Origin: a virus
Reading direction: 5' to 3' (one strand)
Length of the DNA stretch: 64,000 nucleotides
IMG/VR virus record: IMGVR_UViG_3300010430_000027
Coordinates: 1 to 64,000 of that record
Positions 39,010 to 49,664 of this stretch are shown here, in pieces. The notes beneath the pieces are model-generated. The model saw only the letters and a program-made list of their open reading frames with translations. It searched no databases and was not told where the DNA came from. A program made the position numbers and the translations under genes. Numbering within the stretch: the stretch's first letter is position 1; the number at the start of each line of letters is the position of its first letter.

Positions 39010-41406
39010 ATGACAGATTATTATCAGGCCCGCTACGACAATGAGGCTTCCGGCCCATTCGTAGCGGAAGGTGCTAACCTAACGTGGACCGCAAGCGTTG
39101 GCTTTATAGTTAAGGTCATAGATAACGGTACTACGGGCACGTTAATATATGCTCTTGTGTCAGGCGTTCCGGCCGATGACGGTGACGTCATTACGCAAGG
39201 TTCAACGACAGCTGATACTGATTTGGACTCTCAACTATTATTATATCCTGCTTATTTTAGAGAGGATGTAACTGTACCTAGTACGGGGATTATGGTGTGG
39301 TCAGGACCGGCATTGGGTGCCACTCATTCGTTCTTCTTCGATGGGCAGACCGCCAATGTTGTGGCGGGTGAGATTCTCACATTCAGCCCTGGTGGTGAAA
39401 CATGTGAAGTCATAACAGTGGAGTCTGACGCTGGTGTGTCCGGTGAACTCTCTGTACGATTCATTTCCAATGTGGATCAGACCTTACCTGCTGACGATGA
39501 CACCTTCACAGGTGATATTATTGGTGATGGTACGGTGAATGGTGTTATACATGATCGGGCGTACACTCCATTGCATCTGCACAGGTTGCTATCTCATCTC
39601 TCTACGGAAGGTGATATTGCGGGTGATGATGATCTCTCTCGTGTGGATGCAAGACCGTCATCCAAAGATACCGGCGACATCGTCAACCTATTGAGTACTA
39701 TGGTAATTGACGATACAATTGCACAACATATGTACGGCGGTTCTGTCAAGCAAAACGGTTCTGACACACTCTTTTCGGGTGTTAACGTTCAGGTGACCTC
39801 ACCGCTTGCTTCCACTCAACCCGTCTTGATTCAAGATGACGGCATCATTACCGACTACTGGAAGAATGCTTTTATGCCGCATTCAGTACAGGGTAATATC
39901 CGTCTATTGAAGAAGACCCGAGATGAAGGTGTGGATATTGACGGTAAGCGTATTCGAGGCGGACTCTTGGAGTATGGTGAAGTATACTTCTTTGGTGGAA
40001 CCACACTGGGTTCCGGCTTCACATCATTGGCACTGTTCTCTGGTCCTGATGGTAACAACAACACAGCTTCTGGCACTGTTGCGGGCGCTCCTTACAACAC
40101 CATAGTTGAAACTGAAGGATTACAGTTGATCAACTATCTTGGTGGACAAGGTCTTCAAGAGTTCGGTTACAGTCTTGAATTTGGTAGTGCTAGTAGTGCG
40201 CAGGCTTATGAGCGTACCAAGTATAATCAACGTCGTGGTACAGCGGAGACTTTATTCGGAAGAAACTGTCAATTACTCACAGGTGTAAATCTTAATTGGG
40301 CATTTGATACAGCCACAGGAACGTACACTGAAGATGAGATTCTTGCTTGGGGTACCATCATAACGTATTCCGGACAGACCACCAATTTCTCAATAGGAGA
40401 AGTTATTAACTTTGTAGGTACTGGAGCCAAAGGTCGTTTGTTATACGATAATGACGCTGGTGCCACAGGACTTATGGTCTTGGATATGGAACCTGGTATT
40501 CTACCGTTGGCCACAGACACACTTACAGGTGTCACTTCAGGTGGTGACGGTGATGTGGACACTGTAACCGATAATATTACTGCCGGTACTGCGCTTCTGA
40601 TTGCCTATGACGATGACACAGGAACTGGTAATCTGTATACACAACAGCTTACAGGCCTTATCCCTGCTAATAATCAAGTCGTGTACGGTTCTTCTTCGGA
40701 TGCTAATTCAGCTGTTAACGGTTCGGTCAATACTCGTAACATTAACAGCCAGTATATAGGTAGTTATACCGGCTCGAACTACAACCCCACAAACTTCGGT
40801 TTCGCAATAGATGTTTCCGATTCCATCCTGGGCGACAAGCTGCTCGATTTGGCCAACGTACTAGGTAGCCCACCTGACAATCAGACTGGTATTATACGTC
40901 AGTTGAAGAACGGTGATGCTGTTACTGTATACCCTTGGAATGGTTCCACTCTGGATGCCAATGGCGATCCCACTCCAACGTTTGCTGAAGCGACTCTCGA
41001 TGTTGCATTGATTGCAGCCACCAGTACTGACGTTGATGTGGACGTTATTCCGGATAACACTCCACAGACTGGTTGGTTGCGTGTTGAGAGAGATAGCGAT
41101 AGCAATCTTGATCTATTGGAGTACGTATCCCACACAGGTACGGTGTACACTCTAGGCGGTAGCACTCCTACAGCACTTAGTGCTTGCGGTATCGGCAATA
41201 CAGTAATGAGAGCTCCTTTGGATCTCGTCAGAACTGCAGATGGCGATTCTAGCTTCACGGCCATCAAAGCAGCCGGTACTACTCAGTATGTAGCCAGGAT
41301 CACAAATGGTACGGCACTGAATGGGCCCATTAAGCCCAACATTCAGACGCCCATCTTCGGTGCAACTGGTTTTGATATTAACGCTAGTAGAATCGACGAC
41401 AGCTAA
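39010..41406 (+). CDS. Large beta-rich virion protein (798 aa)
   Basis: Starts TDYYQARYDNEASGPF and contains repeated segments of the type 'GEILTFSPGGETCEVI' and 'GEVINFVGTGAKGRLLYDND', which look like short beta domains. No catalytic motif seen. Likely a tail-fibre or adhesion protein. The end overlaps the next start (TAATG). Confidence 0.7.
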   Translation: MTDYYQARYDNEASGPFVAEGANLTWTASVGFIVKVIDNGTTGTLIYALVSGVPADDGDVITQGSTTADTDLDSQLLLYPAYFREDVTVPSTGIMVWSGPALGATHSFFFDGQTANVVAGEILTFSPGGETCEVITVESDAGVSGELSVRFISNVDQTLPADDDTFTGDIIGDGTVNGVIHDRAYTPLHLHRLLSHLSTEGDIAGDDDLSRVDARPSSKDTGDIVNLLSTMVIDDTIAQHMYGGSVKQNGSDTLFSGVNVQVTSPLASTQPVLIQDDGIITDYWKNAFMPHSVQGNIRLLKKTRDEGVDIDGKRIRGGLLEYGEVYFFGGTTLGSGFTSLALFSGPDGNNNTASGTVAGAPYNTIVETEGLQLINYLGGQGLQEFGYSLEFGSASSAQAYERTKYNQRRGTAETLFGRNCQLLTGVNLNWAFDTATGTYTEDEILAWGTIITYSGQTTNFSIGEVINFVGTGAKGRLLYDNDAGATGLMVLDMEPGILPLATDTLTGVTSGGDGDVDTVTDNITAGTALLIAYDDDTGTGNLYTQQLTGLIPANNQVVYGSSSDANSAVNGSVNTRNINSQYIGSYTGSNYNPTNFGFAIDVSDSILGDKLLDLANVLGSPPDNQTGIIRQLKNGDAVTVYPWNGSTLDANGDPTPTFAEATLDVALIAATSTDVDVDVIPDNTPQTGWLRVERDSDSNLDLLEYVSHTGTVYTLGGSTPTALSACGIGNTVMRAPLDLVRTADGDSSFTAIKAAGTTQYVARITNGTALNGPIKPNIQTPIFGATGFDINASRIDDS

Positions 41407-42668
41407 TGGCTACCACCGTCGATGGTGTTACAGGGGTAATATCTGTTCCAAGAGCGGATATGACCCTGATTCAAGCATCTCCAACTGAGATACGTGAATT
41501 AAATCTTAATCAGTGGCGCATTGAATTGAGAGACATTGAAGATGATGAAAGTATGCGCCCATGGCCCAAGACTCACGACCACAATGCCGATGTAGTAGTC
41601 GGCGGCGTGGCTTTGGCTGATGTATTGATAATACTGCCGTACTACACAGTTACATTTGAGGACGGTCAGTATGCTGTCAATTTAATAGGACTCAACTCCA
41701 ATGTTGGAGATAGAGTAAACGTAAATCAAGTCTCCGTTAGAAGTGCAAATTCAGCCGGTCTCGTAAATTCTCGTGCTATTGAGTCTATAGAGTACAATAA
41801 TGAAGTTACTATAGATCAATCCAATACGACAGGGAATGCGAAGTCCGGCTCTATTTCGCCCACAGGCACTTTTCGTGAACCGAGTGATAATGTTGATGAT
41901 ACTTTACTGATAGCCAGTGTTAACGGGTTTAATCAAATAAAGGTCATTGAAAATGTTACCTTCGGTACAGGTGATATTATTGATAAATTTAAAGTTATTG
42001 GATCGAACATTCAGAGGAGTCTCATCACAGTGGATGCAGGCGCTGATTGTCTAGATTGTGAATTCAGCAGTTGTAGATTAACAGGCACTTTGGATGGTGG
42101 CTCATTGCTCACTGATTGTGTTATACTAGGTCTAAACTACATAAACGGTACTGTGCGTCATTGTCGTTTGGATCCAACCTTAGATATAGTACTAGGAGGT
42201 GGTCCCAGTAATCTTGCGTTCTTTGAGTTTTGTAACAGTGGACAACCTGGCGTTGACACACCCACAATAGACTGCGGTGGAAATGGTCCCAGTCTGTTTA
42301 TGGCCAGCTATTCTGGTGGAATAGAGCTAACGAATAAGACCGGTGCATCAGCATGCACAATAGGTCTTTCGGAAGGACAAGTAATAATAGATTCAACTTG
42401 TACAAATGGCACTATTGTGTGCAGAGGAGATGGTAAAGTCGTAGATGAACTCGGCAAACACATGGGAAGTGGCACTTACAATGGAAGTCTTACATTAGTA
42501 AATGAATGCATTTACGGTGAGCATATTCACGAGATGTGGCAGAGAAAAGATTTGGATCCTGATAATCCAAACGTATATGCTGATGATGCTAGTAGTATCG
42601 TTAGTCCTAAATTTAGTATCGTCCGTTCCGACAACGGCAACGGCACCTTCACAACACAACGGAGCTAA
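41406..42668 (+). CDS. Beta-helix-like virion protein (420 aa)
   Basis: N-terminal domain (about 1-130) includes RELNLNQWRIELRDIEDDE. Residues 180-360 show successive short strands such as LDCEFSSCRLTGTLDGGSLL and HCRLDPTLDIVLGGG, typical of a right-handed beta-helix. The C-terminus ends GNGTFTTQRS. Probably part of the host-interaction apparatus. Confidence 0.7.
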   Translation: MATTVDGVTGVISVPRADMTLIQASPTEIRELNLNQWRIELRDIEDDESMRPWPKTHDHNADVVVGGVALADVLIILPYYTVTFEDGQYAVNLIGLNSNVGDRVNVNQVSVRSANSAGLVNSRAIESIEYNNEVTIDQSNTTGNAKSGSISPTGTFREPSDNVDDTLLIASVNGFNQIKVIENVTFGTGDIIDKFKVIGSNIQRSLITVDAGADCLDCEFSSCRLTGTLDGGSLLTDCVILGLNYINGTVRHCRLDPTLDIVLGGGPSNLAFFEFCNSGQPGVDTPTIDCGGNGPSLFMASYSGGIELTNKTGASACTIGLSEGQVIIDSTCTNGTIVCRGDGKVVDELGKHMGSGTYNGSLTLVNECIYGEHIHEMWQRKDLDPDNPNVYADDASSIVSPKFSIVRSDNGNGTFTTQRS

Positions 42669-42670
42669 AC

Positions 42671-43147
42671 ATGGCAAATCAAGTCTTTAACATCGCCAAA
42701 GGGCATGTTAACGAATACGTAGCAAGGGTTCTCGGAAATGATCCCGCAGCAGCTACACTGGTGGTTGTTCTTTTTAAGGTATCGGAAGCTGATGCCACAC
42801 TAATCGACTACGATTTACTTTCAACTCTAATCGCAGGTTCCAATACCGAATGTGATTTCGACAACTATACACGAACTCTTCTAACGGATTCAGGTGAAGG
42901 TCTGGCGGTTACGGTGGATGATACGAACGATCGCAAAGAAGCCGACTTCAATGATATTACGATCACTAGTGCTGGCGGTGGTACCAATAACACTCTCACA
43001 AAGGCAGTCATATGCTACGATCCATCATCCTCTGGTGTGACCGATTCCGTTATGATCCCATTGACTCATCATGATTTCGTAGTAACCACCAACGGTAACG
43101 ACCTTATTATTCAGGTGGATGCTGCCGGTTTTTACAGAGCTGCATAA
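42671..43147 (+). CDS. Phage structural protein (158 aa)
   Basis: Family pattern: MANQVFNIAKGHVNEYVARV at the start, FDNYTRTLLTD in the middle and the end VDAAGFYRAA. I recognise this as a recurrent phage virion protein of unassigned function, often next to the following two gene families. Confidence 0.7.
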   Translation: MANQVFNIAKGHVNEYVARVLGNDPAAATLVVVLFKVSEADATLIDYDLLSTLIAGSNTECDFDNYTRTLLTDSGEGLAVTVDDTNDRKEADFNDITITSAGGGTNNTLTKAVICYDPSSSGVTDSVMIPLTHHDFVVTTNGNDLIIQVDAAGFYRAA

Positions 43148-43149
43148 TC

Positions 43150-43554
43150 ATGGATTACGTAGCTTTGAAAGCTGAGTTGGATGGCGCTCATCCTATAACA
43201 GGCGTATATGACGCAAATGATGCGTTGGCAAGAGATGAACTCAATGCCTTGAACATTGTTCGTATTAAAGCGAACATGACGGGTGCCGAGATAATCGAAG
43301 CTACGGATACTGCTGAGTATACTGCTCTATTGGATGATCAAAAGAATCGTTTTCTGACTTTCACTTCAGGAAACGAAACCATCAATCCGGAACTGGGTGG
43401 TATCGCTCAAGAGATACTGGTTGACGTATTCGGTGGTGGTTCAAACACAATTGTCGCCCTGGGTGCACTCCGTAATGAGACGGTCAGTAGAGCTTCTGAT
43501 ATCGGTTTGGGGCCGGTCAATCTGGGTGACGTACAAAACGCGAGGGCCCTATAA
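43150..43554 (+). CDS. Phage structural-region protein (134 aa)
   Basis: The block MDYVALKAELDGAHPITGVYD and DALARDELNALN belongs to a common phage family found in tail regions. Helical and soluble. Overlaps the next gene by one base of its stop. Confidence 0.7.
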   Translation: MDYVALKAELDGAHPITGVYDANDALARDELNALNIVRIKANMTGAEIIEATDTAEYTALLDDQKNRFLTFTSGNETINPELGGIAQEILVDVFGGGSNTIVALGALRNETVSRASDIGLGPVNLGDVQNARAL

Positions 43555-44015
43555 TGGTTGATAGTGTAAACAGCGGATATAAGTCCGCACTGCAAGCTGT
43601 TGTCTTCAGCGGTACTCAGACGTTCGCTTCTTTGACTGACGATGAATGGACAAGTCTTTCGGATGAAATCGACAACAGTCTCAATAAATATCTCTTTATG
43701 GACCTTCGAATTGAGTTGGGTTCTGCTGCATTCACGGGTACAGATTCTGCGATCGAGGTGTATCTTCTGATTTCCATTGATGACAGTAACTATCCAGATT
43801 GGACAGACAATGTCACCACGGAAGAGCAGGAGAACAATCAGCACTTTATTGGAGCCGTCACGACCAGTGCCACTACAGCTGCTCAAGATCTTGTTATACG
43901 TAATGTGACTATGCCTCCTGGTAAGTTCAAGTTCGGTATAAGGAATCGCAGTAATGTGACTCTTAACGCTACCAATACATTGAGTTGGCGTCCATGGCAG
44001 TACGCGAGTCAGTAA
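43554..44015 (+). CDS. Phage structural protein (153 aa)
   Basis: Contains YLFMDLRIELGSAAFTGTDSAIEVYL and MPPGKFKFGIRNRS, typical of a recurrent phage virion family. Beta-rich. Forms a three-gene set with the two upstream genes. Confidence 0.7.
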   Translation: MVDSVNSGYKSALQAVVFSGTQTFASLTDDEWTSLSDEIDNSLNKYLFMDLRIELGSAAFTGTDSAIEVYLLISIDDSNYPDWTDNVTTEEQENNQHFIGAVTTSATTAAQDLVIRNVTMPPGKFKFGIRNRSNVTLNATNTLSWRPWQYASQ

Positions 44016-44016
44016 T

Positions 44017-44793
44017 ATGTCTCAGGATGGCGTGGGAATACCCAATGGGAGATTGTTGACTCCGCAACTATTGGTACCTAACGTAAAGCCGACGTTTCCC
44101 GTTGCTGTGGATTGGTCTCATATTTTGGCTAGAGGCCTGCAATCATTCATGTTGTTCAATGAGAATGGTTATAAGGACCTTGTCACTGGCAAGGTTAGAG
44201 GCCAAGAAGATGATATAACAGGTACCCCTGAATATAGTATTACTGGTGGTGAGAGTGGTTATGCTACTAAATCAGTAGTAGATGAGGATGGTATTTCTTT
44301 TGATGTAGGAGCCTCTGCTTCTGATTCTGAAACACTGTTCACAAGAATAAAACCGGCTTTCGGTTCTTTATTCCAACGAGCCGTGTCTCTCGGAGACCCT
44401 AGTGCGGTTGCCAGTTCCACCTTGGTTATTTATTTAGGCAAGCCGAGATTTCAAAGACAAGACGATGTAGGTACAGATAAAGTCACAATATCTGGAGGCA
44501 GCTACATAGATGATGAATGGTTAAATATGTGTGGTGGCTATGATGGAGGTGTGCACCATTGGCTTGCTCACATGTCACGAAGACGCACTTGGCATGGTAC
44601 GAGTGACAGTTCTGCTTATGGTGGGCAACCCACTTTGAGTAGATACTCCATCGGAGGTAGATTCGCAAACGGTAGTTGGGGCGACATGTTTGCGGGTAAT
44701 ATAAGTATCACTGCTTACTGGAACAGATCACTATCGCTTCCTGAGGCATTTAGTATGAACAAAGATCCCTATCAATTCTTGGCTATGGTATAG
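44017..44793 (+). CDS. LamG/concanavalin-like virion protein, one domain (258 aa)
   Basis: Opening VKPTFPVAVDWSHILARGL and closing EAFSMNKDPYQFLAM are the family signature of phage concanavalin-type (LamG-like) fibre proteins. Beta-rich between. The same signature occurs three times in the next gene. Likely carbohydrate-binding or decoration. Confidence 0.72.
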   Translation: MSQDGVGIPNGRLLTPQLLVPNVKPTFPVAVDWSHILARGLQSFMLFNENGYKDLVTGKVRGQEDDITGTPEYSITGGESGYATKSVVDEDGISFDVGASASDSETLFTRIKPAFGSLFQRAVSLGDPSAVASSTLVIYLGKPRFQRQDDVGTDKVTISGGSYIDDEWLNMCGGYDGGVHHWLAHMSRRRTWHGTSDSSAYGGQPTLSRYSIGGRFANGSWGDMFAGNISITAYWNRSLSLPEAFSMNKDPYQFLAMV

Positions 44794-44801
44794 GAGGCGC
44801 T

Positions 44802-47222
44802 ATGATCATACTTCCCGGCTACTCCGGAAATAGAGCCCATCTCAGTCACAGTCAGATAACACCCGAATATAAAGCGGCCGATCAGGGGCCACTTGAAGTG
44901 AATTGGGCGCACCCAATGTCCAAGAACCTGTATGCATATCTTCCTTTGACATCCAGACAAAATCGACAGGAATTGGTTCAGAATGTTCCATTTGTTCATG
45001 ATCACAACCCTGTGCAGGACTCTGGTTTTCGAAACTTTCACGGTAGAGATTGCAAGTTTCAAACAAATACCAGTCTCGGTGCTCAGGGGCAGCATATGTC
45101 ACCGCTTCGAAAGTTGTACAATACAGATACGCGAGATATTACCATGTCTGCTTGGATATATCCTGACCCCATACCAGGTTATCGTATCACCCACTGCATT
45201 GGTGGTTGGGGCGGGCGGACCACCGTTGGACAGTGTTATCTTGAAATAACTGGTCTCACTCCCACCGTCACAGGAATTGGGGTCAAACTGCGATTGCCCG
45301 GTGTACAATCGCGTTACGCACTCTGGGTTATCGGGGCTGTTCCGAAGAGGTGGATACATGTTTGCGCAACCATTGTCAGGAGAGTCGCTGATGGTGACAT
45401 ACGTCTTTATATTGATGGTATATTCATGAATAGCCTCCTTGGGGATTTACAGGTAAACAATTCTGATACGCAATCCACAGTTCCTTATCTGCACGTTGGA
45501 TCCAGGGCCACAAACGCCGTAGACGGTTGGACAGATACTCCAATCCATGTGTTCCGTGGCGGTATATCAGATTTCACTATATGGCGTAGGGCATTGGGAT
45601 CCGGAGAGGTGAAGAGTTTACATGATAACTCAAGGCAATTCACGAAAAGTCTCTTTTCAAATATAGCTTTCAGCAATCCTGCAGCAACAGCCGGTATCTA
45701 CATGCCGAACAGTGGGCTGGAGGCACCTGTAGTGTCTGTGTCGAAGATCAAGCCGAAAAGAGATGCTGAAATCGATCGTAATAATCCAATCAGCAAGGGT
45801 CTCGTCAGCTGTATGCTATTTAACAATTATGGTAATAAGCGACTGGTCAAAGATCTTGTCAATGACGTTGTTCATCCCATTGTCGGTTCTGATGGTGACA
45901 TCACTTGGTCAACTCATGATAATGATACTTGGTTGAAGCTCGACGGTTCGGGTACGTGGGCGGGTGCCAATATTGCTGACGACGATGATTTGGGTATAAT
46001 GTCTGTTACAATGAAAGTGATACTACCGTCGTCCGGTTATAGTTCATTTGCCAGTCTGTTCAGCAGTGGCTCAACAGAGATGGTGCTTTATAGAAATGGC
46101 AATGACAATAGGTGGCATTTGTCAATAGGCGGTACTGTCCTGGCAAATTGGACTACCGTCACGGACATTTGGGACGACGGCGTACACATGATGACTGTAA
46201 TATATGACGTAAACACTGATGACGCAGAATTGTGGATAGACGGTGTTTTGGAATCAGATCCTCCAACTCTTTCGGCAACAGACACTCCAGTTTTTACTTC
46301 TTTTAAATGGGGAGAGAGTCTGTCATTTCCCGCCAATGCTGAATTCTCTTGTGGCTATGTACATAAGAGATGGCTCGGTTCTGCTGAAATTATGTCGTTA
46401 CACAAAGACCCTTTTCAAATAGTCAAAGAAAAGACGTCACCCGTATTACGCATTCAAGACAAAGAGAATGCCAAAGCCGGATTCCTCATTCCGGAAGCCA
46501 AGGTGGAAATGCCCACATTGTTCATACCTAAGAGTAAGCCCACTGGACCGGTAAAGATCGATTGGGGCAACCCACTCACTGAAGGTTTGAAGCATTACAG
46601 TATTTATACACCTTTGCAAACCGCGTGCCTTGTCACCGGCAATCCCATGGAAATTGAATTCTCAACTTCAGATGAGCAAGTGTGGAGAGTTAGACAGGGT
46701 ATCATGGGAAGAGGAAATAATGCCACTACTGGCCAGTCTTCAGGGCATGCTTTGAATGAACAGTTGTCCACCTTCACATGGCTCGCTCAAGCGTGGCCTG
46801 GGCTCCTTTTCAATGCCAGATCTATACTTGGTGTGACCACCGGCGGTGCAGACGCTTTCAATGATCAGCACCCCATGTGTTTCAGGCATGGTGATATTTT
46901 TGCGTTGCGCCAAACCACAAGCCTAATTCAACAAGCCAGCGCCGCTGACATAGTTCCTTCTACTGCGCCTCAAATCTTTGGAGCCGACTGTACTGATGGA
47001 GTATATGATAAGGGTTGGTTGAACGGCATAGTCGATGTAACATTTACGGCCACGAACAATGCCAACATGACTATGGATTATATGGTACAAGGCGTTGATT
47101 ACACAGCTGGTTTGGACATAGCGACAACGACACATTGGACGGCGGCATGGGATCGTGTACTCACATCCTCAGAGCATTTAACCATATCTAAGGATCCTTA
47201 TCAATTTCTAATTCCGGAGTAA
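44802..47222 (+). CDS. Three-domain LamG-like virion protein (806 aa)
   Basis: Three tandem lectin-type domains. Each starts with a variant of 'KPxxxxxIDWxxPLxxGL' (PLEVNWAHPMSKNL, DAEIDRNNPISKGL, PVKIDWGNPLTEGL) and ends with a variant of 'SLHKDPFQ' (GEVKSLHDNSRQF, AEIMSLHKDPFQI, EHLTISKDPYQF). Linkers carry short 'AGIYMPNSGLEAP' type strings. Likely arose by duplication of the single-domain gene upstream. Start after AGGAGGCGCT. Confidence 0.78.
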   Translation: MIILPGYSGNRAHLSHSQITPEYKAADQGPLEVNWAHPMSKNLYAYLPLTSRQNRQELVQNVPFVHDHNPVQDSGFRNFHGRDCKFQTNTSLGAQGQHMSPLRKLYNTDTRDITMSAWIYPDPIPGYRITHCIGGWGGRTTVGQCYLEITGLTPTVTGIGVKLRLPGVQSRYALWVIGAVPKRWIHVCATIVRRVADGDIRLYIDGIFMNSLLGDLQVNNSDTQSTVPYLHVGSRATNAVDGWTDTPIHVFRGGISDFTIWRRALGSGEVKSLHDNSRQFTKSLFSNIAFSNPAATAGIYMPNSGLEAPVVSVSKIKPKRDAEIDRNNPISKGLVSCMLFNNYGNKRLVKDLVNDVVHPIVGSDGDITWSTHDNDTWLKLDGSGTWAGANIADDDDLGIMSVTMKVILPSSGYSSFASLFSSGSTEMVLYRNGNDNRWHLSIGGTVLANWTTVTDIWDDGVHMMTVIYDVNTDDAELWIDGVLESDPPTLSATDTPVFTSFKWGESLSFPANAEFSCGYVHKRWLGSAEIMSLHKDPFQIVKEKTSPVLRIQDKENAKAGFLIPEAKVEMPTLFIPKSKPTGPVKIDWGNPLTEGLKHYSIYTPLQTACLVTGNPMEIEFSTSDEQVWRVRQGIMGRGNNATTGQSSGHALNEQLSTFTWLAQAWPGLLFNARSILGVTTGGADAFNDQHPMCFRHGDIFALRQTTSLIQQASAADIVPSTAPQIFGADCTDGVYDKGWLNGIVDVTFTATNNANMTMDYMVQGVDYTAGLDIATTTHWTAAWDRVLTSSEHLTISKDPYQFLIPE

Positions 47223-47225
47223 TTA

Positions 47226-49664
47226 ATGTCTAAGATCTCCAGAATATTTGTCGGCAATGTTCCACCACCTACTCCTTCGACGTATGCCCAGACGATTAAT
47301 TTGTGGATGGCCGTAGATGAAGTAGATACAGCATCTTTTTTAGCTCCCTCTGTCTATCTATTGCAGGCACTCGAAACCGATACGGTGTTTACCTTAACGC
47401 CGATCACACCCGTTACGGGGACGTTGACACAAGCCGTAGAGACTGATACGGCGTTCTCACTACCGCTCAATGCTTCTTTCTTACAAGCCGTTGAGACCGA
47501 CACTGCGCTCGTACTATATGAACCTGAAACGTTGTTGCAGGCACTCGAAACCGATACGGCGTTCTCGTTACCTCTCAATGCTTCTTTCTTGCAAGCCGTT
47601 GAGACTGACACTGCATTTGTAATTGAAGGTTCCCTGGATATATCCGGTACCATCGGCATTGCGATAGACACTGAAAGTGGCTTAACACTGTATGAGCCGG
47701 AGACCATAGGCCAAGCACTCGAAACGGACACTGCGAATGTTCTATACGAGCCTGAGACCATCGGTCAATCACTGGAAACCGATACAGTATTCGCATTAAC
47801 ACCTATAGCCGTTGTTGTGGGTACATTGGTCCAGGCGCTTGAAACAGATACCGCCAACATTATCTACACCCCAGAGACCATAGCTCAGGCGTTAGAAACT
47901 GATACTGCCATATCGTTGGCTTTGAATGCTTCAATACTGTTTGCACCAGAAACCGATACAGCGTTACCCATACTCGGTTCATTGGACATTTCCGGTACTC
48001 TTGGGATAGCAATAGACACTGAAAGTGGTTTGGTTCTATATGAGCCGAATACTATAGGCCAAGTATTAGAAACAGATACAGTTGGGATAGTATACGCTCC
48101 AGAGACAATCTTACAAGCCCTGGAAACGGATACGGCTTTCATAGTAACTCCTGTGGTTTCTGTGATAGGTACGTTGGTACAAGCCGTTGAGACGGATACA
48201 GCCAACTTATTATATTCTCCAGAGACCATAGCCCAAGCTCTTGAGACTGACACCGCGTTCTCACTGCCGCTCAATGCTTCTATCTTGTATGCGTTGGAGA
48301 CTGATACTGCATTACCGGTAACAGGTTCACTGGATATTTCTGGTACCCTTGGTATTGCGATAGACACTGAAAGTGGCCTGCTCATTTTCAGTCCAGAAGA
48401 AATAGTGCAAGCGCTTGAGACAGATACCGGCTTTGTGTTGACGCCTTTGGCTGAAGTTACAGGGACACTTGTTCAAGCAATAGAGACGGATACAGCCAAT
48501 TCACTGTATGAGCCTGAGACAATAGTACAGGCTTCGGAAACTGATACTGCGACCATTTTAGAACCCATTTCAGACGTTGTGGGCATAGTAGTACAAGCCC
48601 TAGAAACGGACACTTCTGGTGAGATATCTGCTCCTGAGACAATTGGGCAGGCCTTGGAGACAGACATAGCGCTGCCAATACTTGGCTCATTGGATATTTC
48701 TGGAACACTCGGTGTAGCAATTGACAACGAGAGTGGTCTACCAATTACGGGTTCGGTTGCCGTAGTGGGTACTACCGTTCAAGCAACAGAAACGGACACA
48801 GGTATTGAGCTTGTTCCTAAAACGGCTCTTTCGGTCGTGGTTGGACAAGCGCTTGAGACCGATTCAGCTCTAACAGTATATGCACCGGAAACCATTCTTC
48901 AGGTAGTCGAGACAGATACAGCAGGTTTGTTGTACGGTTCAGAGACACTGGGTCAAGCCACTGAGACCGATCTCTCAGGAATAATGGTTCCAAGGATAGC
49001 CATAAGCGCTATTCTTCCTCAAGCCATTGAGACTGACACTGCTCAAGCCTTTACCGGAATCATTCTCGTAAAAGGTTTGCTGAGCACCGCTTCTGAAAAC
49101 GATACTTCTCAAATATTGGTTCCGGTCACTGACGTTACAGGTTCCTTGGACTTAGCTGAAGAGACAGACAGCGCTTTGAACGTGACAGGCTCGTTGGCCA
49201 TTGCGGGTCTGCTCCAGATTGCATCCGAGTCGGACACCGTGCAGCCGCTCTCAGGCGTTTTCGCGGTCTCCGTGGGTCTGGGCACCGAAACGGAAACGGC
49301 CCAGACGTTCACACCTGTGACTGCGGCAACGAGCACTATCCTTACTGCCGTTGAGAACGATACGGCCATAAACCTATCTTCACCCTCACAAAACATATCG
49401 GCTACAGTGGGTGCCATAACGGGTGGTCAAAGTCTAACGAATCTTACTTACTGTGTATTTGATTCTTATGATCTATCGACCGCAAATATTGTTAAACAGG
49501 GTATAGGCGAAACTACAGATGGTAGTGGCAATCTTGTGGTAGACTTAAATGGAACTGGGTTATCACAAAGTGCACCGGTTACTATTGTTATAACAAATTA
49601 TACAACAACACCGATCGGTAGCAGTCGCGCTGCCGTTTGTTTCACAACCGTCTTGGTGGCTTAA
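47226..49664 (+). CDS. Giant ETDTA-repeat virion protein (812 aa)
   Basis: About 34 copies of 'Q-A-x-E-T-D-T-A-x-x-L' (with variants IDTESGL, ENDTS, ESDTV) fill residues 40-720, spaced about 16-28 residues apart, often as pairs joined by GSLDISGTLGIAIDTESGL. Each unit looks like a strand-turn-strand, so a long beta-solenoid or fibrous rod is plausible. The C-terminal 90 residues (LTYCVFDSYDLSTANIV...) are a different, probably globular, domain. The same motif occurs at the N-termini of the genes at 31278 and 32218. Confidence 0.75.
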   Translation: MSKISRIFVGNVPPPTPSTYAQTINLWMAVDEVDTASFLAPSVYLLQALETDTVFTLTPITPVTGTLTQAVETDTAFSLPLNASFLQAVETDTALVLYEPETLLQALETDTAFSLPLNASFLQAVETDTAFVIEGSLDISGTIGIAIDTESGLTLYEPETIGQALETDTANVLYEPETIGQSLETDTVFALTPIAVVVGTLVQALETDTANIIYTPETIAQALETDTAISLALNASILFAPETDTALPILGSLDISGTLGIAIDTESGLVLYEPNTIGQVLETDTVGIVYAPETILQALETDTAFIVTPVVSVIGTLVQAVETDTANLLYSPETIAQALETDTAFSLPLNASILYALETDTALPVTGSLDISGTLGIAIDTESGLLIFSPEEIVQALETDTGFVLTPLAEVTGTLVQAIETDTANSLYEPETIVQASETDTATILEPISDVVGIVVQALETDTSGEISAPETIGQALETDIALPILGSLDISGTLGVAIDNESGLPITGSVAVVGTTVQATETDTGIELVPKTALSVVVGQALETDSALTVYAPETILQVVETDTAGLLYGSETLGQATETDLSGIMVPRIAISAILPQAIETDTAQAFTGIILVKGLLSTASENDTSQILVPVTDVTGSLDLAEETDSALNVTGSLAIAGLLQIASESDTVQPLSGVFAVSVGLGTETETAQTFTPVTAATSTILTAVENDTAINLSSPSQNISATVGAITGGQSLTNLTYCVFDSYDLSTANIVKQGIGETTDGSGNLVVDLNGTGLSQSAPVTIVITNYTTTPIGSSRAAVCFTTVLVA

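Noticed and set aside
47354-48727. Minus-strand frames opposite the ETDTA repeat gene
   Set aside because: They are the antisense reading of the repeated motif (VSVSSA strings) and have no independent support.
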